Positions 1 to 8,106 of a stretch of 44,143 nucleotides of DNA are shown in pieces. The stretch spans positions 1 through 44,143 of the forward strand of contig JAPLOZ010000107.1 of assembly GCA_026400435.1 (NCBI GenBank), read 5' to 3'. Each line of letters begins with the position of its first letter. Positions within the stretch are counted from its first letter, which is position 1. Under the pieces are notes generated by a model. That model did no database searches, was not told the origin of the DNA, and worked only from the letters and a program-made list of their open reading frames with translations. This DNA comes from Hyphomicrobiales bacterium (GTDB taxonomy: Bacteria; Pseudomonadota; Alphaproteobacteria; Rhizobiales; Rhizobiaceae). The translations under genes were made by a program, and so were the position numbers.

Positions 1-1437
1 GACGAGATCGGCCGTGTCATCCAGGCGGTTGAGGATCTGGGCGAACTCGACAACACCCTGATCATCTACATCAGCGGCGACAACGGCGCGAGCGCCGAAG
101 GCATGATCAACGGGACGCCGAATGAGTTCACGACGTTCAACGGCGTGCCGGTCCCGGTGAAGGCGCAATACCTCTGGTATCCGTTCTGGGGTTCCGACAA
201 GACATTCCCGCACTTTGCCGCCGCGTGGGCCTGGGCGCTGGGCACACCCTTCAAGTGGGTGAAACAGGTGCCGTCCCACTTCGGCGGAACAGCCCAGGGG
301 GTGGCCATGTCCTGGCCGGGCCACATAACGGACGTCGGCGGCATCCGTCGCCAGTTCTCCCACGTCATCGACATCGTGCCGACGATCCTGGAAGCGACGG
401 GCGTTTCGGCGCCCGAAAATATCAATGGAATACCGCAGAAGCCGATCGAAGGCACGAGCATGGCCTATACCTGGGACAAGGCAAATGCCGACGCCCCGAC
501 ACGGCACACCACGCAGTATTTCGAGATGCTGGGGAACCGCGCCATCTATCAGGACGGCTGGATCGCCTCGACGACTCCCGTGACGCTGCCCTGGGAACTT
601 AGCTCGGCCCCGCCGCCGGATGTGATCAGCGGCTACAAGTGGGAACTGTACGATCTTCATGAAGACCCCACGCAGTTCAACGACCTCGCGGCCGCGATGC
701 CCGACAAGGTCAAGGAGATGCAGGCCGTCTTCGATTCGGAAGCGGCGAAGTACAATGTGCTGCCACTCGACAACACGTCGCTTGCTCGCTGGAATACGCC
801 GCGGCCGAACCTGACGGCCGGCCGGACCGATTTCAGCTATTCCGGAGTGCTGACCGGTGTGCCGAAGAGTGCCGCGCCTGACATCCTCAACAAGGCCTAC
901 ACGATCACCGCGGAGATCGAGATTCCGGCGGGCGGTGCCGAAGGCATGATCGTTACTGAGGGCGGCCGTTTTGGCGGGTACGGGCTTTTCCTCAGCAAGG
1001 GCGTGGCCGGCCTCAGAAGCGGCAGGCCGGTGTTCGTCTATAACCTGCTCAACCTCAAGCGTACCGTCTGGTCGGGCCCGGAGCTCGGCGCCGGCAGGCA
1101 TACGATCGTCTTCGACTACAAGCCGGCGGAGCCCGGGCTCGGCAAAGGCGGAACCGGGGTGCTCTCGGTCGATGGCACGGATGTCGACACAGAGACCATG
1201 AAAAACAGCACGCCCATCACCTTCCCCGAGGACGAGAGCTTCGATGTCGGCCAGGACACGAGGACCGGCGTAGCGATGATCGAATATCGCTACGACGTCC
1301 CGTTCAAGTTCACGGGCAAGATCGACAGCCTGACATTCAAGCTCGAACCGCAGGACAAGACGGCGCCTGAAGACAAGGCCGAACTAGGAGCAATGCCGGC
1401 TCCTGAGCCGGATCCGATCGACGAATCGAGCCCATGA
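1..1437 (+). CDS. Arylsulfatase, 5'-truncated by window edge
   Basis: This is the C-terminal 478 residues of a sulfatase that hydrolyses sulfate esters. The reading frame is open from base 1, so the start and the formylglycine Cys/Ser motif lie outside the window. Near the beginning the segment YISGDNGASAEG carries the conserved Asp-Asn calcium ligands of sulfatases. The later GTPFKWVKQVPSHFGG region, with basic residues, and a WPGHI segment are typical of the large arylsulfatase subfamily, which runs to about 750-800 residues. The last ~170 residues form a beta-rich extension (AYTITAEIEIPAGGAEG onward), also seen in that subfamily, followed by an acidic, Pro-rich tail. It converges with the ligase gene at 2990. 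Family assignment is firm; the natural substrate is unknown, and periplasmic export cannot be judged without the N-terminus. Confidence 0.9.
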   Translation, partial: DEIGRVIQAVEDLGELDNTLIIYISGDNGASAEGMINGTPNEFTTFNGVPVPVKAQYLWYPFWGSDKTFPHFAAAWAWALGTPFKWVKQVPSHFGGTAQGVAMSWPGHITDVGGIRRQFSHVIDIVPTILEATGVSAPENINGIPQKPIEGTSMAYTWDKANADAPTRHTTQYFEMLGNRAIYQDGWIASTTPVTLPWELSSAPPPDVISGYKWELYDLHEDPTQFNDLAAAMPDKVKEMQAVFDSEAAKYNVLPLDNTSLARWNTPRPNLTAGRTDFSYSGVLTGVPKSAAPDILNKAYTITAEIEIPAGGAEGMIVTEGGRFGGYGLFLSKGVAGLRSGRPVFVYNLLNLKRTVWSGPELGAGRHTIVFDYKPAEPGLGKGGTGVLSVDGTDVDTETMKNSTPITFPEDESFDVGQDTRTGVAMIEYRYDVPFKFTGKIDSLTFKLEPQDKTAPEDKAELGAMPAPEPDPIDESSP

Positions 1438-1544
1438 ACACCCCGGTCGCCGGACAGGGTTCGTCTCCCGTCACAGCGGGCGACCTCGCGCAGGCTGCGC
1501 ATGTAGGATGTGGCTCATGCCGCGAACTGCGCCGCGCTTTACCT

Positions 1545-2990
1545 TCAGCCTTCGGCGAGCTTGCGCAGCTCCGCCTTCACCACCTTGCCGCTGGTGTTGC
1601 GCGGCATGGCGTCGACTTGAACCACCTTCCGCGGGACCTTGTATCCCGCGAGGTTCTGGCGGCAGTGCCTGAGGATCGACGGCGCGTCGAATGGACCATT
1701 GGCCACGATGAAGGCGACGACTTCCTCGTCGCCTGTCGCAGCCGGGATGCCGACGACCGCCGCCTCGACGACGCTGTCGTGCAGGCTCAGAACGTATTCG
1801 ACTTCCTGCGCATGGATCATCAGGCCGCCGCGCTTGATCAGGTCGGCCGCGCGGCCGGTGAGATGCAGGATGCCGTTGTCGGTGAAATGGCCGGTGTCGC
1901 CAGGGTAGTACCAGCCGTCGCGGATCGTCTCGTCCCCGGCCGCGGTCTCGCCGGCGAAGGAGCGCGTGACGCCCGGCCCGCGCATGCGGATGCGGCCCGA
2001 GATGCCCTGGCCGACCAGCGCGCCGGTCTCGTCGACCACCTCGACCTCGATGCCTGTCACCAGCCGGCCGGCGGCGGTCGGTGAAGTATCCTCCTCGTCG
2101 CCAGTGATCAGCGCGACCGGGCCGCCGCCTGTCGTTCCGTAGTAGTCGATGACGCACGGCGCGACTGTCGCGCGCAGTGCGGCGCGCTCCTCGGGCTGCA
2201 GCTTGCCGGCGGTCGAGACATAGGCGCGCAGCCCCGGCATCAGGTGGCTCTTGCCGGCGGTGAGGCCGAGCAGCGCGCGGCTGGTCTTCGGCGTGACGAT
2301 CAGCGCGGTGGCGCCGGTCCCATTGACTTCGTCGGCGAGCTCCTGGGGATCGAATAATGTGGGGAACAGTCTTATTGTGGCGCCGAGCGTCAGCAGCGCG
2401 AAGGAGATGGCGCGTCCGGCATCGAAGACGAGCGGCAGCGGCAAGAGGAACCGATCGTGGCGGTCGATCAGCCTGCCGATGGTGAAGGCCACGAACCTGC
2501 CGAACATTTCCTCATGAGTGGTGACGATGCCCTTGGGAGTGCCTGTCGTTCCCGAGGTAAGCCCGTAAACCAGCGGGCTGTCCACCAGGCTGGCCGGCCG
2601 TATCCCGACCGGCTCCGTGGCGGCAAGATCGTTCACGCCAATTGCTGCGATGGCTACCGGCAGGGGCTTGGCGTCATCGACGAGCAGCAGCTTGGGTTGG
2701 AACCGCTCGACGATGCGACCGATCTCGGGCGCTGCGCCGCGCCAGTCCATCGGCAGGGCGATCGCGCCGATCCGGGCGATCGCCAGCAGTGCGACCAGGT
2801 GGTCCGGCGTGTCGCGCAGGCGCAGGCCGACCAGGTCGCCGACGCCGACGCCTGCGCGGCTGAGGCGTCCGGCGAGCCGGCGCGCCGCGACATCGAGAGC
2901 GACATACGAGAAACTCGCGCCGCCACCCTCGATCGCCGGATGCTCCGGCTGACTGTCGGCGTGTCGGGAGACCAGGGCAGCGATGTTCAT
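1545..2990 (-). CDS. AMP-dependent synthetase/ligase (adenylating enzyme)
   Basis: A 481-residue member of the ANL (acyl/aryl-CoA ligase and NRPS A-domain) superfamily, which activates a carboxylic acid as an acyl-adenylate and passes it to a thiol. Visible core motifs are the P-loop TSGTTGTPKG (about 145-154), YYGTTGG (283-289), YPGDTG with the ribose-binding Asp (362-367), the hinge region GRAADLIKRGG (379-389), and C-terminal NTSGK with the catalytic Lys at about 469. Length is slightly below the usual 500-550. Only 21 bases separate its start from the stop of the carrier-thioesterase gene upstream. This suggests that the activated acyl group is loaded on that carrier rather than, or as well as, on CoA. 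I cannot read the acyl specificity. Start is ATG. Confidence 0.88.
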   Translation of the reverse strand: MNIAALVSRHADSQPEHPAIEGGGASFSYVALDVAARRLAGRLSRAGVGVGDLVGLRLRDTPDHLVALLAIARIGAIALPMDWRGAAPEIGRIVERFQPKLLLVDDAKPLPVAIAAIGVNDLAATEPVGIRPASLVDSPLVYGLTSGTTGTPKGIVTTHEEMFGRFVAFTIGRLIDRHDRFLLPLPLVFDAGRAISFALLTLGATIRLFPTLFDPQELADEVNGTGATALIVTPKTSRALLGLTAGKSHLMPGLRAYVSTAGKLQPEERAALRATVAPCVIDYYGTTGGGPVALITGDEEDTSPTAAGRLVTGIEVEVVDETGALVGQGISGRIRMRGPGVTRSFAGETAAGDETIRDGWYYPGDTGHFTDNGILHLTGRAADLIKRGGLMIHAQEVEYVLSLHDSVVEAAVVGIPAATGDEEVVAFIVANGPFDAPSILRHCRQNLAGYKVPRKVVQVDAMPRNTSGKVVKAELRKLAEG

Positions 2991-3011
2991 GCGGCCGCCC
3001 CTATGCCGGTT

Positions 3012-4016
3012 TCAGTCGTGACGGGCGAGAAACGAGGAAATGGCGCGCGCCAGCTTGCCTGGCGACGAAGGGTCCATGCGCGTGAACACATCGCGATGCT
3101 TGCCCTTGACGATGATCGTCTCGAGATGCGGGACCAGCGCCGGGTAGCCGCGTTCAGGATGCAGGAGTTCGTCGACGTTGTTGGATGCCGCTACGATCAA
3201 CATCCTGCCGGAATAGGGTCTGGTCTCGTAAGTCTTTATCGCCGCCAGCCGGGCCGGCCTCAGCACTTTCTGCTTGCGCTCTTTGCCGGTCAGCTGAGGA
3301 AGCCGACGGGCGGTGCTTATGGCTCGCTGTCCCGCCAGCCAGTAGTATAAGCGGCGAAGCCTCGAGCGTCGTTTCAGCCTGAAGGGATCGCCGAGGGTCA
3401 CCGTCTTTACCCGATCGCCTTCAGCGGACAGCTGCTGCGCAACTTCATAGGCGACCTGGGCGGTCATGCACTGGCCGAAAATGTGATACGGCCCGGACGG
3501 CCGGACCTGGCGGATCTCGCGGATGTAGGAGCGCGCCATCTCCGGGACCGAGATCAGCGGCACCTCCCCCGGCAGCAGGCCGAGCACCCTGACAGCGTAG
3601 ATCGGCCGGTCGGGCAGCACGTCGCGAAGTTTGCGCGAGAACGCGGCCGTTCCGGTCGAACCGTGAATGCATATCAGCGGCGTGCCCGACCCGGTGTCGC
3701 TGACCGTGTAAAGTATCTTCGGCTGCGCCTCCTTCTTTCTCGACATGATGGCATCGGCGAGCGCGCGAGGCGTCGAGGTTTCCAGAAGAATAGAAAGCGG
3801 CAGCGAGACACCGAAGTCACGCTCGATGCCAGCAAGCAAAGTCTCACCCGCCAGTGAATCGCCACCCAGATCGAAGAAGCCGTCCTCTTCTCCTACCTCG
3901 ATTGTGAATATGTCCTCAAAAATGCGTCGAATTCCGTCAGTGACCAAGGACATGTCGGCAGACAGGCGCCGATCATCCTGAGGAATGCTTCTGACCGTGG
4001 GCACTTGAACTATCAA
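3012..4016 (-). CDS. Carrier protein-thioesterase didomain protein
   Basis: A 334-residue protein with an N-terminal phosphopantetheine carrier domain (about 25-92) and an alpha/beta-hydrolase thioesterase of the NRPS/PKS TE type (about 100-334). The carrier site is LGGDSL, with Ser about 54 as the expected 4'-phosphopantetheine attachment point. In the TE, IHGSTG supplies the oxyanion loop, LGDP the likely acid, and GKHRDVF the likely catalytic His. The nucleophile elbow reads FGQCMTA, so Cys (about 183) replaces the usual Ser of GxSxG. The frame opens at a TTG (4016). An internal ATG at 3953, just before MSLVTDG, would keep both domains and may be the true start; neither has a clear ribosome site. 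It lies directly upstream of the adenylating ligase, a split A + carrier-TE arrangement. Confidence 0.85.
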   Translation of the reverse strand: MIVQVPTVRSIPQDDRRLSADMSLVTDGIRRIFEDIFTIEVGEEDGFFDLGGDSLAGETLLAGIERDFGVSLPLSILLETSTPRALADAIMSRKKEAQPKILYTVSDTGSGTPLICIHGSTGTAAFSRKLRDVLPDRPIYAVRVLGLLPGEVPLISVPEMARSYIREIRQVRPSGPYHIFGQCMTAQVAYEVAQQLSAEGDRVKTVTLGDPFRLKRRSRLRRLYYWLAGQRAISTARRLPQLTGKERKQKVLRPARLAAIKTYETRPYSGRMLIVAASNNVDELLHPERGYPALVPHLETIIVKGKHRDVFTRMDPSSPGKLARAISSFLARHD

Positions 4017-4148
4017 TGCCGGGCGTGTCCATTTGCACTACCGCTCTTCCTCAAAGACTATGCAGACTCCCCGGGAGCGGCGCAATAGGACCCGCGCGAG
4101 CGGGCGCGCGCGGAACGGACCATGCGGCGCGAACATGGCGAGGTGATT

Positions 4149-5228
4149 TCACAGGAAGAATTCGCGGTTGGACAGACCGACCTGGAGACGGCCGAAATTC
4201 TCGCCGGTCGATTCCGCATTCATGATCCGATGCGCGCGCAGCGCATGGATGTCGCGGAAGATGCGCTGGAGCGGGTGCTGGTCAAACAATGCGCCCACCC
4301 CCAGCGCCGCGAAAATCGCGTCGACCTGGCTGGCGCAGCACCCTGCGATCCAGGAAGCCTCCCAGCGGCATCGCGCCCTGAGGTCGAGCGACGGCTCGCT
4401 ACCCATGCGGGCCGCGTGGCCGAGTTCCTCGAGGTTTCGCGTGAACTTTGTCTCGGCGCAATCGAGCATCGTCCGGCAGTTGGCGATCAGCAGGTTGGCA
4501 TGCGGATTGACCGCAGCGTCGGGACCGGCGCCGGCCAGTCTTTCTTGGGCCGAGCCGATATAGTGATCGATCGCCGCTCCAGCCATGCCGATGGCCGGCG
4601 CGGCAATGGCGTAGGCGAGCATCAGGCCCCAGGGATAGCGATAGACCGGACCGTCGTTGCTGCTCGCCGGATCCTTGCGCAGCCTCGCCGTGTCGGCTTC
4701 AGAACTGGCGCGATGGTCGGGAACGAAGGCATCGGCGACCACGATGGTGTTCGTGCCGGTACCCTTGAGACCCGCGACATGCCAGTCGTCCTCGATCACG
4801 AAATCCGAGCGGGGTACGAGAAACAGATACTGCAGGGAGGGCGGCGTGGATGCAGCAATCAGGGACGAAGTTTCCCCGCTGCCCGACCATACGTCGCGGG
4901 CGGCCTGATCAGGGAAAAGCGCGAGCCGCCAGTTGTGGATGCCGAGGATCGCCAGCACCCATGCGCTTGAGCCGCAATGCCTGGCGATCTCGATGCAGAC
5001 GCGCAGAAAGACGAGAGGGTCGAGTTCGGCGCCCCCGTGGCGACGAGGCTTGAGGATATCGAAGAAGCCGGCCTCTGCGAAGTCCGCGATTGTCTCGCTC
5101 GACAGCCGGCGAAGCTTCTCGCAGTCCCGCGCACGTTCGCGAAGCACCTGTCCAAGCGCCGCTGCCCGCCCAACAAACTGACCCGCCGGCGCGATGTCGC
5201 TCCCCGGCATCCTCTCCACGACTGCCAC
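4149..5228 (-). CDS. Acyl-CoA dehydrogenase-fold flavin monooxygenase-like protein, possibly internally deleted
   Basis: A 359-residue protein of the acyl-CoA dehydrogenase fold, closest in style to the two-component flavin hydroxylases HsaA/HpaB-like (class D) that use reduced flavin from a partner reductase. The segments DDWHVAGLKGTGTN and FVPDHR, and the C-terminal RIFRDIHALRAH with a late His, are characteristic. Members are usually 380-400 residues. Here the segment that normally holds the GxWxFxSG strand-loop, between LIAAS and the FLVPRSDF strand, seems to be missing: the protein passes straight from AASTPP to SLQYLFLVPR at residue about 130. That is an apparent in-frame loss of some 30-35 residues and may impair activity. 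Start is GTG at 5228 (ATG at 5210 is an alternative). It lies 132 bases upstream of the carrier-thioesterase gene on the same strand. No reductase partner is adjacent. Confidence 0.78.
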   Translation of the reverse strand: MAVVERMPGSDIAPAGQFVGRAAALGQVLRERARDCEKLRRLSSETIADFAEAGFFDILKPRRHGGAELDPLVFLRVCIEIARHCGSSAWVLAILGIHNWRLALFPDQAARDVWSGSGETSSLIAASTPPSLQYLFLVPRSDFVIEDDWHVAGLKGTGTNTIVVADAFVPDHRASSEADTARLRKDPASSNDGPVYRYPWGLMLAYAIAAPAIGMAGAAIDHYIGSAQERLAGAGPDAAVNPHANLLIANCRTMLDCAETKFTRNLEELGHAARMGSEPSLDLRARCRWEASWIAGCCASQVDAIFAALGVGALFDQHPLQRIFRDIHALRAHRIMNAESTGENFGRLQVGLSNREFFL

Positions 5229-5264
5229 AGCGATCCATCCCCAGCCAGCTGGACGCGAAGCCGT

Positions 5265-5286
5265 CCGGCACGACTGGTCGTGCCGG
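5265..5286. repeat. Perfect 22-bp palindrome between two minus-strand genes
   Basis: CCGGCACGAC (5265-5274), two central bases, and GTCGTGCCGG (5277-5286) form a perfect inverted repeat. It sits in the 178-base gap between the stop of the SDR gene and the start of the monooxygenase-like gene. With such a small loop it may work as a dyad operator for the downstream genes; it may instead be the stem of a terminator for the sugar operon, although no T-run follows on the minus strand. Confidence 0.55.
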
Positions 5287-5406
5287 GACAGCCGTCAGGA
5301 TAGCAGTTGGAACAAAAGGACGCATCTCAAATTCTCGTCAGCCGCGCACAGGGGGCGACGAGCCAGGCCGTGAGGCCAGAGTCTCGACCGGCCCTTCAAC
5401 CGCAAT

Positions 5407-6171
5407 TCACACCGAAACGGTCAGTCCGCCGTCGACATAGATGGTCTGGCCGTTGACGAAAGACGAGGCGTCCGACGCCAGGAAAACGGCTGCGCCGACC
5501 AGTTCCTCGACCTCGCCCCAGCGGCCGGTCGGGGTGCGCTTTTCGAGCCAGATCGAAAACTCCGGGTCGTCCATCAGCGCCTTGTTGAGCTTGGTGCGAA
5601 AGAACCCGGGCGAGATGGCGTTGATCTGGATGCCGTATTTTGCCCAGTCGGCGCACATGCCACGCGTCAGGTTGCGCACGGCGCCCTTGGTCGCGGTATA
5701 GGGGGCGATATTTGCCCGCGCCAGCTCGCTCATCACCGAGCCGATGTTGATGATCTTGCCGCGCCGGCGCGGGATCATGCGTTTGGCCACCGCCTTGCCG
5801 ACATTGAAGACGCCGGTCACGTTGGTCTGCAGCAGCCTCTGCCATTCCTCGTCGGGGAACTCTTCGAGCGGCTTGCGAAACTGTACGCCGGCATTGTTGA
5901 CGAGAATGTCGATCGGACCGATCTCCTTCTCGATCCTGTCCACCTCGGCCTCGACCGCGGCGGCGTCGACGACATCAAACACCGAACCCTCGGCCGCCAG
6001 GTCGAGATCCGTCAGCGCAGCGACAGATCGCGCCACCTTGTCGACGGACCTGCCGTTCACCACGACGGCGGCTCCGTGTTCGGCGAGGCCCTTGGCGAGC
6101 CCCTGTCCAATACCCTGCGCCGACCCGGTGACGAGCGCCAGCCGGCCGGTGAGGTCAAAGAGGCCCGACAT
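5407..6171 (-). CDS. SDR-family oxidoreductase, gluconate 5-dehydrogenase-like
   Basis: A 254-residue classical short-chain dehydrogenase. The nucleotide-binding motif TGSAQGIG is at 15-22, NNAG at 92-95, and the catalytic Ser (about 145), Tyr (158) and Lys (162) are in place, with a C-terminal GQTIYVDGG. The overall pattern (FDLTGRLALVTG at the start, YTATKGAVRNLTRGM) resembles gluconate 5-dehydrogenase/IdnO-type enzymes that oxidise or reduce sugar acids or polyols with NAD(P). Its start lies 8 bases downstream of the ABC permease stop, so it is probably co-transcribed with the permease and ATPase and acts on the imported sugar or its acid. Substrate is not determinable from sequence. Confidence 0.87.
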   Translation of the reverse strand: MSGLFDLTGRLALVTGSAQGIGQGLAKGLAEHGAAVVVNGRSVDKVARSVAALTDLDLAAEGSVFDVVDAAAVEAEVDRIEKEIGPIDILVNNAGVQFRKPLEEFPDEEWQRLLQTNVTGVFNVGKAVAKRMIPRRRGKIINIGSVMSELARANIAPYTATKGAVRNLTRGMCADWAKYGIQINAISPGFFRTKLNKALMDDPEFSIWLEKRTPTGRWGEVEELVGAAVFLASDASSFVNGQTIYVDGGLTVSV

Positions 6172-6179
6172 GCGACTTC

Positions 6180-7175
6180 CTACTCGCGTCTGAAGGTGCG
6201 GATGCGGTCGAACAGGACGGCCAGGATGATCGCGCCGCCGATGAATGTTCCCTGCCAGAAGGCGTTGATGCCAAGCAGGCCAAGGCTGTTGCGGATCACC
6301 TCGATCAGCGCCGAGCCGACCAGCGCTCCGAAGGCGGTGCCGATACCGCCGGCGAGGTTGGCGCCGCCGATGACCGCCGCCGCGATGACCTGCAGTTCCA
6401 TGCCGGCGCCGATGTTGGTGGTGACGGCGCCGAGCCAGCCCGTCTGGATGATGCCTGCCACGCCGGCCGACAGCGCCGAGATGATGTAAACCGCAACCTT
6501 GATCTGCTTGACTGGCACGCCGGTCAGCGTCGCGGCGTGCTCGTTGCCGCCGATCGCAAACACGTAGCGGCCAAATCTTGTCCAGCGCAGCACGAAGCCG
6601 GTGATCAGCGCCAGCACCACCATGTAGAGCACCGGATTGGCAATGCCGAAGAACCACGCGCCGCCGCCCACCGACAGCAACAGGTCGTGGTCGGGACCGA
6701 ACTCGAATACGACCGTGTTGTTGGACGCGACCATGGCCAGGCTTCGCGCGATGGACAGCATGCCGAGCGTGACGACGAATGGCGGGAATCCGAGATATGC
6801 AATGAGCAAGCCGTTGAAAGCGCCGACGATGACGGCGGTGCCCAGCGATGCGAGGATGCCGACCTCGATGCCGTAGCCTGCATGCATCACCACGGCGAGC
6901 ACCATGGAACACAGGCAGAGCACCGACCCGACAGACAGGTCGATGCCGCCGGTGATGATGACCAGCGTCATGCCAAGCGCGATGATCGCGACGAACGTGA
7001 CGTTGCGGGTGATGTTGAACAGATTGGCCTTGGTCGCGAAGGCGTTGGTGGCGAACGACAGGAAGATGCAGGCGGCGATGATGGCAACAAGCACCCAGAA
7101 GGTCTGGCTGTTCAATATCTGCGTCAGCCGGCTGTTCTGCTTGTGCGCGATCGTTTGTTCGAGCGTGATGGCCAT
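6180..7175 (-). CDS. Sugar ABC transporter permease (RbsC/FrcC type)
   Basis: A 331-residue integral membrane protein of the BPD_transp_2 family that forms the inner-membrane channel of carbohydrate (CUT2) ABC importers. It has about 8-10 hydrophobic segments. The family signatures GMTLVIITGGIDLSVGS (about 77-93), the coupling-loop region GRYVFAIGGNEHAATLTGV and the Gly/Ala-rich GGANLAGGIGTAFGALVGS are present. A purine-rich ribosome site (GAGAGGA) lies just before the ATG. It is flanked by the matching ATPase and SDR genes on the same strand; the binding protein of the system is encoded divergently at 9192. The best comparison is the rhizobial fructose-type FrcBCA system, but the sugar is not known. 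Confidence 0.92.
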   Translation of the reverse strand: MAITLEQTIAHKQNSRLTQILNSQTFWVLVAIIAACIFLSFATNAFATKANLFNITRNVTFVAIIALGMTLVIITGGIDLSVGSVLCLCSMVLAVVMHAGYGIEVGILASLGTAVIVGAFNGLLIAYLGFPPFVVTLGMLSIARSLAMVASNNTVVFEFGPDHDLLLSVGGGAWFFGIANPVLYMVVLALITGFVLRWTRFGRYVFAIGGNEHAATLTGVPVKQIKVAVYIISALSAGVAGIIQTGWLGAVTTNIGAGMELQVIAAAVIGGANLAGGIGTAFGALVGSALIEVIRNSLGLLGINAFWQGTFIGGAIILAVLFDRIRTFRRE

Positions 7176-7191
7176 GTCCCGGTCCTCTCGG

Positions 7192-7935
7192 CTACGCTGC
7201 TTGCTCGATCGCGCCGGTTATGAGGCCGGTAACCTCCTCGGGCGAACTCGATGCAATCTTCTTGTCGGCAACCTTGCGGCCACGACGCATGACAATCACC
7301 CGGTCCGCCACCGTGAAGACGTCAGGCATGCGGTGGCTGATCAGCACCACAGCTATGCCCTTTTCGCGCAGCTGGCGGATAAGGTTGAGGACTTCCGCCA
7401 CCTGGCGCACCGAGATGGCCGCGGTCGGTTCGTCCATGAGGACGATCTTGGCTTCCGAGAGCATGGTGCGGGCGATCGCCACGGCCTGACGCTGGCCGCC
7501 CGACATCTTGTTGACCAGGTCGCGGGGACGCGTCTCGGACTTCAGCTCTTTGAAGATCTCGCCGGCGCGGCGGTACATCGACGCATAGTCCAATATGCTG
7601 AAGGGGCCGACACCCTTGCGCAGCTCGCGGCCAAGGAAGACATTCGCCGCCGCGGTCAAGTTGTTGCAGAGCGCCAGATCCTGGTGGACTATCTCGATGC
7701 CGTGCCGGCGCGCATCCACCGGCTTGTGCATGACCAGTTCGGCGCCGTCCATCCGCAGCGTGCCCTCGCTCGGGCGAAAGTTGCCGGCGATCATTTTGAC
7801 AAGCGTCGACTTTCCGGCGCCGTTGTCGCCCATGAGCCCGACGACCTCGCCGGCATTCAGCGAGAAAGATACGTTGCTGACGGCATGGATCGCGCCGAAG
7901 TGTTTCGAGACGTTGGTGAGTTCGAGAACGGCCAC
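7192..7935 (-). CDS. Sugar ABC transporter ATP-binding protein (single-domain, FrcA type)
   Basis: A 247-residue ATPase that powers sugar import. Walker A GDNGAGKST (37-45), signature SGGQRQ (145-150), Walker B IVLMDEP (164-170) and the switch His in LISHRM (201) are all intact. CUT2 systems often use a tandem 500-residue ATPase; this is the single-domain form also seen in FrcA-like systems, so it would work as a homodimer. I chose the GTG at 7935 because GAGGAGG lies just upstream; the frame remains open to 7983 without a ribosome site. First gene of the minus-strand half of the divergent sugar locus. Confidence 0.92.
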   Translation of the reverse strand: MAVLELTNVSKHFGAIHAVSNVSFSLNAGEVVGLMGDNGAGKSTLVKMIAGNFRPSEGTLRMDGAELVMHKPVDARRHGIEIVHQDLALCNNLTAAANVFLGRELRKGVGPFSILDYASMYRRAGEIFKELKSETRPRDLVNKMSGGQRQAVAIARTMLSEAKIVLMDEPTAAISVRQVAEVLNLIRQLREKGIAVVLISHRMPDVFTVADRVIVMRRGRKVADKKIASSSPEEVTGLITGAIEQAA

Positions 7936-8056
7936 CCTATTCCTCCTCAGTCGCCGCCGGTTTGCGCCGGCCTTGCGAAGCACAGTCCCGCGGCCCTGTT
8001 CCTCCCGGCAGCGCGACGCCGGGATTTACGCCAACTGGCGAGCAGGCGTCAATCTG

Positions 8057-8100
8057 TTGTCCGGATGAGCCAAAATAATTTTGTATGACAAATCGGACAA
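8057..8100. promoter_or_regulatory. Nested inverted repeats, candidate FadR/GntR-family operator
   Basis: The gap between the divergent ATPase and epimerase genes holds TTGTATGACAA at 8081-8091, a perfect TTGT-ATG-ACAA dyad that fits the T-N-GT-N3-AC-N-A form known for FadR-subfamily operators. It lies inside a wider inverted pair, TTGTCCG (8057-8063) and CGGACAA (8094-8100). The FadR-type regulator at 10278 in the same locus is the obvious candidate ligand. Binding is inferred, not shown. Confidence 0.55.
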
Positions 8101-8106
8101 TACCAG

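Noticed and set aside
1438..1544. Search for a terminator between the convergent arylsulfatase and ligase genes
   Set aside because: No convincing stem with a T-run was found in this 107-base gap.
2457..3350. A 297-codon plus-strand frame across the ligase and carrier-thioesterase genes
   Set aside because: It crosses two minus-strand genes with complete motifs and has no domain of its own.
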